DNA from: CADEEX01 sp040081555
GTDB taxonomy: Bacteria > Acidobacteriota > Vicinamibacteria > Vicinamibacterales > CAVVIG01
Assembly (NCBI GenBank): GCA_040081555.1
Contig: JBEBGG010000091.1
Span: 1 to 13,495 of the forward strand
Direction: 5' to 3'
Length of the DNA: 13,495 bases
The notes under the pieces were generated by a model that saw only the letters and a list, made by a program, of their open reading frames with translations, was not told where the DNA came from and searched no databases. The position numbers and the translations under genes are program-made. Of the stretch, positions 1 through 6,139 are shown one piece after another (within the stretch, counting starts at the first letter, position 1; each line of letters begins with the position of its first letter).

Positions 1-1256
1 CTGCCATTGCCCTCGTGGGCGCACTGCAGCTCGTCCCGCTGCCACCGGATCTACTCAAATCAATCAGCCCGGGTTCGGATCGTTTTCTGCGCGCGTATAA
101 CTTCGGCTATGCGCTGGCCCTGAACGGGCCGTCCGGCACCGACGTCGGCCCAGGGCCAGCGCGCTTCGCCATTTCCGTTGCGCCGCAGCAGACGATGCTG
201 GCCCTCCAGCTCTTTGGTGCGCTTGCCCTTCTGCTCATCGGGCTGCTGCGCATCATGTCTGGCAGCATGGCCCTCCGTGCTGCTCGCGGCATCGTCTTCA
301 TCGGAACGGTCCTCGCGCTCGTCGGCATCATCCAGAAAGGTGCGCTGGGCGACGATGCGTTCCTGGGGATGCGGATTTACGGATTCTGGACGCCGGAATC
401 GTTGCTGACCACGCCATTCGGGCCGTTTGTGAACAAGAACCACTTTGCCGGTTGGATGCTGCTGGCGATTCCGATCGCGTGCGGCCTCGTGCTTCGCGCC
501 TTCGAGCTTGGCGCGTCCGAGCGAGCCACACTCCGCGAGCGCATCATCTGGCTGGGTGACGCCGAAGGGGGACGCACCGCCGTTCTCCTGTTTGCAACGT
601 TTCTGATGGTGGCGTCTCTGGTGATGACCAAATCGCGATCGGGCCTCGCCGGTCTTGTCTGCGTGGGGTTCGGAGTCGCGTCGCTTCACCTTCGCAGGCG
701 AGGCGGGCGTGCTGGTCTACTCACAGTGATCGCCGGCGGGTGCCTCCTGATGCTCGCGCTCGCCTGGGCTGGTCGAGACACGGCGCTCGGCCGCTTAGTG
801 ACAGAGACTGACTCAGTGGCGCTCCGGCTACAAATCTGGAGCGGCGCTCTGGCTGTGGCGCGGGAGTTTCCGCTGCTCGGTGCGGGTCTCGATTCGTTTG
901 GTCGCGTCATGTTGCAGTACCAGACCTCTGGTGCACAGCACTACCAAGAGGCGCACAATGACTACCTTCAGCTGCTGGCGGAAGGGGGACTGGTGCTGGC
1001 GGCTGTTGCTGCCGCGACGCTCCTCGTGGTGGCGGGCACGATCCGGCAGCGGTTTGCCTCTCACGCCGACCGCGCTGATCTCTATTGGGTCCGCGCCGGC
1101 GCAACCATCGGGCTCCTCGGCATCGCGCTGCAGTCAACAGTGGAGTTCAGTCTGCAGATGCCTGGCATTGCCGCGCTGTTCGTGCTGGTTCTGGCCATCG
1201 CGATGTACTCGCCTTCGTCCATCGATGCCCGTCGAACGCCTCGCCGCTCGTTCTAG
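1..1256 (+). CDS. O-antigen ligase / Wzy_C-type polymerase, 5' truncated
   Basis: This is a multi-pass inner-membrane protein of the O-antigen ligase family, which transfers or polymerises glycan repeat units at the periplasmic face. The frame is open to the left window edge, so the true start lies upstream; the first GTG (position 15) is probably internal because the preceding in-frame residues (AIAL) continue the hydrophobic helix. Family signs, numbered from that GTG, are NKNHFAGWM at about 140-148, TKSRSGL at about 205-211, RLQIWSGAL at 271-279 followed by PLLGAGLDSF, and the Wzy_C signature EAHNDYLQLLAEGG at about 312-325 with His314. Several hydrophobic helices surround these. The TAG stop shares the four bases CTAG with the stop of the convergent gene. 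Seen: motifs and topology. Inferred: a role in surface polysaccharide. Whether it is a ligase or a polymerase cannot be told from sequence. Confidence 0.85.
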   Translation, partial: AIALVGALQLVPLPPDLLKSISPGSDRFLRAYNFGYALALNGPSGTDVGPGPARFAISVAPQQTMLALQLFGALALLLIGLLRIMSGSMALRAARGIVFIGTVLALVGIIQKGALGDDAFLGMRIYGFWTPESLLTTPFGPFVNKNHFAGWMLLAIPIACGLVLRAFELGASERATLRERIIWLGDAEGGRTAVLLFATFLMVASLVMTKSRSGLAGLVCVGFGVASLHLRRRGGRAGLLTVIAGGCLLMLALAWAGRDTALGRLVTETDSVALRLQIWSGALAVAREFPLLGAGLDSFGRVMLQYQTSGAQHYQEAHNDYLQLLAEGGLVLAAVAAATLLVVAGTIRQRFASHADRADLYWVRAGATIGLLGIALQSTVEFSLQMPGIAALFVLVLAIAMYSPSSIDARRTPRRSF

Positions 1257-2395
1257 GACTTCGCGAGCCACTTGGGCGAGCCCTTGAGCAGTCGCACCAC
1301 ATAAAGCAGCGGAAGCGGCAATCGACTGTTGGGCGCATAGACATTGCGCATGTATGCGGCCGGCGGACAGACGTACTGCTTCATCAAGCGGACCCGGTCT
1401 CGCCAGGCTGGCATCGCATGAAGATCGCCAAGCAGTGCTTCGGCAGGGCGCGACGCCCGCAGGTACCTCGTGCTGGCATCGTTGGTTGACGGCGTCAGAC
1501 GGCCATCGCTCAAGACATGCGCCGGCACGACCGTCGCGAAGGTCGCCCGAGCGTCGCGCAGTCCACGCGCGCACACCGCGGCGACACGCATGCGCGAGCA
1601 TTCCTCAAGAAAGCGCTCCCACTGATCGGCGGCGAGTGACTGCGCCAACATGTGGATGTCGAACAGCCAGATGAGCGGCCGGGAGCCGCGATGATGAGCC
1701 AGCCGATGCACGCAGGCGAGCAGAAGCGCGTGAGCCTCGTCGAGGCCAAGGACCGCTGACCCGAGACGGGGAATGGTGCAGGCCCATCGCGCGACACTGT
1801 CGTAGTCGAGGACATGCGCCAGGGGATGTGGATCCATCACGCGCCAGTGGACGTCCACCACGTGGTCCGTCCCCTCGGCTCTCTTGACAACCGTCACTTG
1901 ATAGCGGAGCAGATCACCTTCTTGCTGCGCGCCAAGCGCCGCGTAACCACGTTTCCTGAGCAGTGCGAGCGTGCGGTCCAAGGAGGAGTGGGGGATGAGC
2001 AGGTCGGTATCGATACGCGGGCGGAGGTCCGGCCGAGCGTAGAGCGAGTAGGCGAGCTGAGCGCCCTTCATCAGGATGAAGGGATGGTTACCATCCGCCA
2101 GGTCGTCCAGCAGGCCGTGGAATTCAGACTCCTTGACGATGTCGATGGCGGCGAGCTCGCGCGCGCGTTGCGAACATCGGCTGCGCCAGGCGGCCGACAC
2201 GTGGGGAAGGTCGTCGAGTGCGTCAGCCACCAGCGCGACAAGACCCGGTCCTTCCGCCGCCGCGCAGAGGAGGGCGGCATCGACGTGCGGGGCACGAGCA
2301 ATCGCCTCAATGTCCAGCCGCACGATCGCCGCCAGCAATGACTCGAGCACCTGCGACGATATTCGACTGGGCGCTGATGGGGCGGTGGAGCTCAT
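1253..2395 (-). CDS. nucleotidyltransferase family protein (NTP_transf_5 type) of RiPP operon
   Basis: The 380-residue protein resembles the uncharacterised nucleotidyltransferase family PF14907, found in lasso-peptide, HprK-related and exopolysaccharide loci. The NTase-like core is visible as F106-ILMKGA-112, then YSLY and RPRIDTDLLI with Asp129 and Asp131 as the likely metal-binding pair, and later VVDVHWRV. The rest is mostly helical, as usual in this family. Its substrate is unknown. Its place as last gene of the operon suggests a tailoring or regulatory step on the peptide or a partner, but this is inference. It begins with ATG 17 bases after the peptidase gene stops, without a clear Shine-Dalgarno sequence, so it probably depends on the upstream genes for expression. 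Its stop overlaps the stop of the facing O-antigen ligase gene by four bases. Confidence 0.8.
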   Translation of the reverse strand: MSSTAPSAPSRISSQVLESLLAAIVRLDIEAIARAPHVDAALLCAAAEGPGLVALVADALDDLPHVSAAWRSRCSQRARELAAIDIVKESEFHGLLDDLADGNHPFILMKGAQLAYSLYARPDLRPRIDTDLLIPHSSLDRTLALLRKRGYAALGAQQEGDLLRYQVTVVKRAEGTDHVVDVHWRVMDPHPLAHVLDYDSVARWACTIPRLGSAVLGLDEAHALLLACVHRLAHHRGSRPLIWLFDIHMLAQSLAADQWERFLEECSRMRVAAVCARGLRDARATFATVVPAHVLSDGRLTPSTNDASTRYLRASRPAEALLGDLHAMPAWRDRVRLMKQYVCPPAAYMRNVYAPNSRLPLPLLYVVRLLKGSPKWLAKS

Positions 2396-2412
2396 GATTC
2401 AGCGTCGATCGA

Positions 2413-2844
2413 TCAGGCCGAGGGGAGCGGCAGGCGTTGGCCGTGCACGCCGAAGGCACAGACCGGCGTGAGCGTGGCCAGCACCGACGGCGATTCGTTG
2501 AGCGCGCGGCCGTTCACCACGACCCAGGCATGTCCCAGCAACGGACGGTCGTTGTGCGAGAAGCCAATCAGCAGTTCCGGATTGGCGCCGCGTCGGGAAA
2601 GCTCACGATACAAGACCAGGCTGCACGGCAGGCAGTGCGCCTCAGCTCCGACCAACTGCGCCATCCGCTCGATTCGCCGCGCCAGGACGTCATCCTGCGC
2701 CGGATCACGCGGCAGTTGCGGTGCCTGCCAGGCGAGACGGGTGAGCGTTTCGAGCGACAGGACGTGACGCAGGAGCGTGAAGGTCGCGTACGGCAGCGCG
2801 AGCGCCAGAATGCTCGCCGCAGTGCGCCACTGGTTACGAGTCAT
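2413..2844 (-). CDS. lasso-peptide-type B2 protein (transglutaminase-fold leader peptidase)
   Basis: This 143-residue protein matches the B2 leader-peptidase family (PF13471, transglutaminase-like). Known B2 enzymes use a Cys-His-Asp triad to remove the leader from a lasso precursor held by B1. The N-terminal half is helical. The catalytic part begins at AHCLPCSLVLYRELSRRG, with Cys71 as the likely nucleophile (Cys74 nearby), followed by LLIGF and GHAWVVVNG with His105. The usual Asp is not obvious: Asn111, Asn116 or Glu117 stand near where it is expected. I chose the ATG at 2844, one base after the kinase stop, because the longer frame from 2913 would run 23 codons into the kinase gene and adds no family-like sequence. 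Fold and family are well supported; activity is uncertain. Confidence 0.85.
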   Translation of the reverse strand: MTRNQWRTAASILALALPYATFTLLRHVLSLETLTRLAWQAPQLPRDPAQDDVLARRIERMAQLVGAEAHCLPCSLVLYRELSRRGANPELLIGFSHNDRPLLGHAWVVVNGRALNESPSVLATLTPVCAFGVHGQRLPLPSA

Positions 2845-2845
2845 G

Positions 2846-3676
2846 TCAGGCGCCGGTAGGCTGCGGGAAGCACAGCTCGTCCACCGCATCGAGCAACCGT
2901 GGCAACACGGCAAACGAAGGACGATAGCGAAGGCGATAGATAGGGAGACGCTCGACGAGCGCCAGATAATCCTCGGTCACCCGTGCCATCTCACCACGAT
3001 CTGTCGAATCGAAGCAGTGGACGTGCGGTAGCAACGCCACAAAGGCTTCGGCAGGGGCGAGAGGCTCGATGACAAACGGCTCGTCTAGGTTACCCACCTG
3101 CTGCACGAGCGCCACCGCAGTGAGCTGACAGACTGGGGAAGAGCGAACGGCATGAACCGCATGTGTGTTGAAATGCGCGGCCGACGCGGACCGCAAGCTC
3201 GCGTCGAAGGCTCGCGGCAACACCTGAATCTCCTCGTCATTGATTTCGATGATCAAGTGATCGTCGGACACGTGCTGCCGGCCACGTTGACTCATCGCGT
3301 AGGCGATGGTGGATTTCCCTGAACCTGAGACGCCGCAGAACGCCGTGGCTCGTCCGTCGGCCGCAACGGCGCTCGCGTGAAGCGCCTGCCAGCCGCGGGC
3401 TTGCAGTACCAGCGGCTCGACCTCGTGAACAAACGTGTAGCGCAGACCATCGGCCTCGATTCCCTCCGCCGGCCACGCGTCAACAACGTGATCCGAGAGG
3501 TCGAAACGGAACAGCCCGGCCGGCTGCCATTCGAGCCAGCGGTCGGGCTGATCGACAGACGCACGGCCGCATTCACGTCCGTCGCCGTCGTACCACACGC
3601 CAGCCGTTCGCCCGCTGGGTTGCGGACCAACGCCATCACGGATACGGAGTTCGAACCCGCAATTCGAGCGGCGCAC
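2846..3676 (-). CDS. HPr kinase/phosphorylase-like kinase of RiPP operon
   Basis: This 276-residue protein carries an HprK-type P-loop kinase domain. Seen: LHASAVA at 99-105, the Walker A loop G115-VSGSGKST-123, SDDH at 137-140 (the acidic catalytic/Walker B region) and LPR near 153. The N-terminal 95 residues form a separate, unrecognised lead-in. Homologues in lasso clusters, such as the paeninodin pathway, phosphorylate a serine of the precursor; related HprK-like kinases occur with PqqD proteins and nucleotidyltransferases in exopolysaccharide loci (HPr-rel-A system). The first is favoured because a precursor, cyclase and B2 gene are adjacent. Translation starts at GTG; its first base is the last base of the precursor stop (TAGTG), and GAAGGG lies just upstream, so the two are likely coupled. 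The substrate is inferred: the precursor has Ser43 and Ser48 but no C-terminal serine. Confidence 0.85.
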   Translation of the reverse strand: MRRSNCGFELRIRDGVGPQPSGRTAGVWYDGDGRECGRASVDQPDRWLEWQPAGLFRFDLSDHVVDAWPAEGIEADGLRYTFVHEVEPLVLQARGWQALHASAVAADGRATAFCGVSGSGKSTIAYAMSQRGRQHVSDDHLIIEINDEEIQVLPRAFDASLRSASAAHFNTHAVHAVRSSPVCQLTAVALVQQVGNLDEPFVIEPLAPAEAFVALLPHVHCFDSTDRGEMARVTEDYLALVERLPIYRLRYRPSFAVLPRLLDAVDELCFPQPTGA

Positions 3677-3852
3677 TAGCCCTTCTGGTTGTTGCGCTGT
3701 CCGCCAAGCGAGTCGTTGCCGTGACTCCTCTTCTGCTGCTGGACCAACGTCGACACCGAGCCCCGCTTGGTCGACGTGGGGGTCTCCCAGGTCTTTCGCT
3801 CGTCAGAACCCTTCGTGGGTGCGGTGTCGGGGCGATGTTCGTGCTTAGTCAT
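3676..3852 (-). CDS. candidate lasso-peptide (RiPP) precursor, 58 aa
   Basis: This small gene is the likely substrate of the operon. It has the best ribosome binding site in the region, AAGGAG five bases before ATG. The first 20 residues are polar; then K20-TWETPTSTKRGSVSTLVQ-38 resembles a lasso leader end (YxxPxL...G....T) with W22 for Tyr, P25 and G31 conserved, S27 for Leu and V37 at the place of the penultimate Thr. Counting by usual leader spacing, the core would begin at Q39 and Asp47 would be residue 9, a normal ring size; Asp47 is the only acidic residue after Glu23. The tail would be 11 residues ending in KG. A Gln at core position 1 is unusual; starting at K41 would give a seven-residue ring. 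The gene sits between cyclase and kinase rather than first. Context and leader are good evidence; the exact core and the lasso fold are inferred. Confidence 0.72.
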   Translation of the reverse strand: MTKHEHRPDTAPTKGSDERKTWETPTSTKRGSVSTLVQQQKRSHGNDSLGGQRNNQKG

Positions 3853-3857
3853 AGTTG

Positions 3858-3863
3858 CTCCTT
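3858..3863 (-). promoter_or_regulatory. strong Shine-Dalgarno of the precursor gene
   Basis: The minus strand reads AAGGAG, then five bases, then the ATG at 3852. It is the clearest ribosome binding site in the operon and fixes the precursor start; an upstream in-frame ATG at 3963 would lie inside the cyclase gene. A strong site is consistent with high translation of the substrate peptide relative to the enzymes. Confidence 0.7.
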
Positions 3864-3874
3864 GAAGAGTGATC

Positions 3875-5665
3875 CTAACCGGACACCTGCGCGCGAATCC
3901 ACGCTTCGGTCCCTGCGAGTTGCCACACGCGAGAGGCGGGCAGGCGACCGGACTCCTGCACATCGCGACACAGGAGCGCCTCGTCGACGATCCCCAGTTC
4001 GCTCAGCCACGGGAAGCGGACCTGCTCGGTCTGAAGCACGCGCTGGCCCTGCGCCATTGTTTCGGCGTGAAAATCTGTCGCCATCACCTTCTTCTGGCGA
4101 GTGAAGCCAAGGTCCGGGAACCGCGCGGCGAGCTGCCGCCGGGGAAGTCCGCGGACCATCGTTCCGGCATTGGAGAGCACAGCGGGCAAGCGGCAGAAGA
4201 ATGACACCAGGTCGACGTCCTCGTAGGGATGCAGAAATCGCATCCCAAGCAATTCGCCCTGGCAGAACCATTCTTCCTGGTTCTGCTGCTGGAAGGCGCC
4301 CTGTAGCGTTTCCTCCCGGTCCGCAGCCGCAAAGCCCCGCCGCGGCCGCGCCGGGCCGAGGCTTCTGTGTGCGCGAGACCGCTGGGCCTGCCGCAACTGT
4401 GGGTCTGGCGCGATCCACGTGGGGTCGATCTCGGCAATACGTCGCGCACGTCGGCGATCCCAGGCTTCGGGGGCGATGCCTGCAAGCACACGCCCGGCCA
4501 GCGGACGGAAGCCTCGGTTCCACAGGAGCCCATTCGAACGCTCGCCGTGTCCCCAGGATCGAAGGAACCGGCGGAGCGCGAACACACGCCCTCGCGCGAT
4601 CAAATCGGCGGCCGTGTAGTCCGATGGCATCATCCATTCATCACCGCCTTCGCCGGTGAGGACGGTGCGAGCGCCTTGTTCGCGCCCCTTGTTCGCCAGC
4701 GGCACATGGATCGGCCGCCAGAAATTCAGCAGCGGCGACGACAGATGGCGGTTGAACGCCGTTGCCTGATGAATGAGGGGTTCGGCGCCGACTGCCTCAC
4801 CAAACGTCATGACTGAGTGGGGCAGTCGCAGCGCGTGCGCCACCGCGCGCTGCACTCCGCTCTCGTCACAGTCCGCCCCTGGAAACGTGAGCGACACGGC
4901 GACCGGCGGGCATGCGCCCCTGGCCGCCTGCTGGTCGGCAAGGGCCGCTGCCACACCCACCGAATCCAGTCCACCACTGAGAAACACGGCCGGAGCGCCG
5001 ACGGCTGCGCATCGTCTCACCGCCTGCCGCTGCAGCGTTTCGTACTGCTCAAAGGCCTCGGCCGCCGTGTTGGCCGATGGTGCGGTGTGCTCGAGCGGAT
5101 GCCAGTAGCGATGCGTCGTGTGCGCGGAAGCCGTCAACAGCACGTACGACCCTGGCGGAACGCGCCTGACCGCCTGGTAATACGTCTCCTCGACATCTGG
5201 AAAGCGCCGGCACAGCGCGTCGGCAAGTGCCAGGCGGTTCAGTTCACGTGAGACGCCGGGCGAGCGCGACAGCGCACGAGTCGACGAGCCTGCAAGAAGC
5301 CGATCCGGCAACAGCGCGTAGAACAACGGCTGCAGGCCCATCTGATCGCGCGCCAGAATCGTTCGACCGTTGAGCCGATCGACGATGGCAATCGCAAAGG
5401 CGCCGCGCAAGTGCGCAAACAGATCGAGCCCCCACCGTTCGTACCCAGCCGCGATCAGCGTGGCGTCCGGCGCCACGAACGGCAGCCCGAGGACACGCGC
5501 CAATGACTCGCGGTCAAATAGCACGCCGGCGCAGGTCACAGCCAGATCCGTCGCCGCCGACGCCAGGCGCGCCCGGCGCGTGTCCCGATCGAAGGTCCAG
5601 ACATCAGCTGGTATCGAGGGCGGTACGTCGGCGCTGGCGGCGGCGATTGCAAGACCAAACGACAT
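3875..5665 (-). CDS. asparagine-synthetase-like macrolactam synthetase (lasso cyclase, C protein)
   Basis: This 596-residue protein has the two-domain layout of class B asparagine synthetase. The N-terminal 200 residues resemble the glutaminase domain (RGAFAIAIVD at 88-97, RDQMGLQPLFY at 106-116) but there is no Cys at position 2, so glutamine hydrolysis is not expected. The synthetase domain has the ATP pyrophosphatase loop S230-GGLDS-235 and LTGEGGDEW further on. In lasso pathways such proteins adenylate an Asp or Glu side chain and join it to the core N-terminus. ATG at 5665 is chosen: it shares one base with the TGA of the preceding gene (TGATG); a TTG one codon earlier is possible. It is the second gene of the operon, and the precursor starts 22 bases after its stop. 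Family assignment is firm; cyclase activity rests on context. Confidence 0.88.
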   Translation of the reverse strand: MSFGLAIAAASADVPPSIPADVWTFDRDTRRARLASAATDLAVTCAGVLFDRESLARVLGLPFVAPDATLIAAGYERWGLDLFAHLRGAFAIAIVDRLNGRTILARDQMGLQPLFYALLPDRLLAGSSTRALSRSPGVSRELNRLALADALCRRFPDVEETYYQAVRRVPPGSYVLLTASAHTTHRYWHPLEHTAPSANTAAEAFEQYETLQRQAVRRCAAVGAPAVFLSGGLDSVGVAAALADQQAARGACPPVAVSLTFPGADCDESGVQRAVAHALRLPHSVMTFGEAVGAEPLIHQATAFNRHLSSPLLNFWRPIHVPLANKGREQGARTVLTGEGGDEWMMPSDYTAADLIARGRVFALRRFLRSWGHGERSNGLLWNRGFRPLAGRVLAGIAPEAWDRRRARRIAEIDPTWIAPDPQLRQAQRSRAHRSLGPARPRRGFAAADREETLQGAFQQQNQEEWFCQGELLGMRFLHPYEDVDLVSFFCRLPAVLSNAGTMVRGLPRRQLAARFPDLGFTRQKKVMATDFHAETMAQGQRVLQTEQVRFPWLSELGIVDEALLCRDVQESGRLPASRVWQLAGTEAWIRAQVSG

Positions 5666-5946
5666 CAACCGACCACACCCTGCGATGTGAGCTGTTCGAT
5701 TATTCGCGTCGTCTCCCGTTCCGCGGTGGCGACATCGACGGCGAACTCAGCCACCAGCTGCGCCGCGATGGTCTGCACGGTCGAAGCTTCGGCGAGCAAC
5801 TCCCAGACCCGCATGGCTGGATCGTTCAGCTCGAAAATGTGATTGGTTTTGAGATCGACCAGAACCCCGGTGTCACGCAGTCGCCGCGACGAAACATGCG
5901 AAAGCCGGCGCGGAAGCGCCGGTTTCTGAGGGGGGACGGAGGACAT
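5665..5946 (-). CDS. PqqD-like RiPP recognition protein (lasso B1)
   Basis: The 93-residue protein is a stand-alone PqqD-like RiPP recognition element. Visible are RRLSHVSSRRLRDTGVLVDLKTNHIFELNDPAMRVWELL in two adjoining parts: the small three-strand sheet with LVDL and IFELN, then helices through WELLAEA, a TVQTIAAQL segment and the final IIEQLTSQGVV helix. In known pathways B1 binds the YxxP region of the leader and presents it to B2 and the cyclase. Its strand would contact the WETP motif of the 58-residue precursor. I prefer the ATG at 5946 because the PqqD fold begins soon after it. An ATG 13 codons upstream (5985) is also in frame; neither has a clear ribosome binding site. The short arm to 5985 lies within an inverted repeat and a possible promoter, which argues for the shorter form. 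First gene of the operon. Confidence 0.8.
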   Translation of the reverse strand: MSSVPPQKPALPRRLSHVSSRRLRDTGVLVDLKTNHIFELNDPAMRVWELLAEASTVQTIAAQLVAEFAVDVATAERETTRIIEQLTSQGVVG

Positions 5947-5951
5947 GACGA

Positions 5952-6000
5952 GCCGTTGCGATTGTAGCGCTCTCACTCGCGGCATTCGATTCGCAACGGC
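5952..6000. repeat. perfect 10-bp inverted repeat flanking the operon promoter
   Basis: GCCGTTGCGA at 5952-5961 is the exact reverse complement of TCGCAACGGC at 5991-6000, with 29 bases between the arms. The arms bracket the candidate promoter: one overlaps the first base of the -10 box, the other lies just outside the -35 box. Such a layout suits an operator bound by a dimer or by two dimers, or a stem in a longer transcript. No regulator gene for it is recognisable here. Confidence 0.5.
5961..5989 (-). promoter_or_regulatory. candidate sigma-70-type promoter of the RiPP operon
   Basis: On the minus strand, TACAAT (5966-5961) matches five of six bases of a -10 box. TCGAAT lies 17 bases upstream (5989-5984) and matches three of six of the -35 consensus. 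Transcription would begin near 5954, leaving only about eight untranslated bases before the ATG at 5946, so the message would be nearly leaderless; this would explain the missing ribosome binding site. The -35 match is weak and the call rests mainly on the -10 box and position. Confidence 0.35.
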
Positions 6001-6139
6001 ACAGTATTGCGCCCTGATTCCTGTGCGGCTCCTGGCCCTCGCATTGGGGGTGCCGGGACGTGAATGGCTGTGCCGCCCATGGCCGCCGATATACCTGGTG
6101 ATGTGTCCGACGCGTTAGACTGAAGCGTCACCCCCATTC
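5986..6139. other. intergenic divergent region between RiPP operon and HAD gene
   Basis: Besides the right arm of the 10-bp repeat, this stretch holds a second, shorter inverted repeat, GCACAG (5999-6004) and CTGTGC (6021-6026), spaced by 16 bases. A TAGACT at 6114-6119 could be a weak -10 box for the HAD gene, but no -35 partner stands out. No small gene or RNA is recognisable. Confidence 0.3.

Noticed and set aside
2413..2913. Upstream start (2913) for the B2 gene
   Set aside because: It would overlap the kinase gene by 68 bases; the ATG at 2844 lies one base after the kinase stop and precedes all family motifs.
3849..4637. 262-codon minus-strand frame overlapping the cyclase gene in another frame
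   Set aside because: No motif; the overlapping frame has the conserved synthetase-domain residues.
5999..6026. GCACAG...CTGTGC inverted repeat with 16-base spacer, considered as an operator
   Set aside because: Six-base arms are expected by chance in this length; kept only as a note on the gap.
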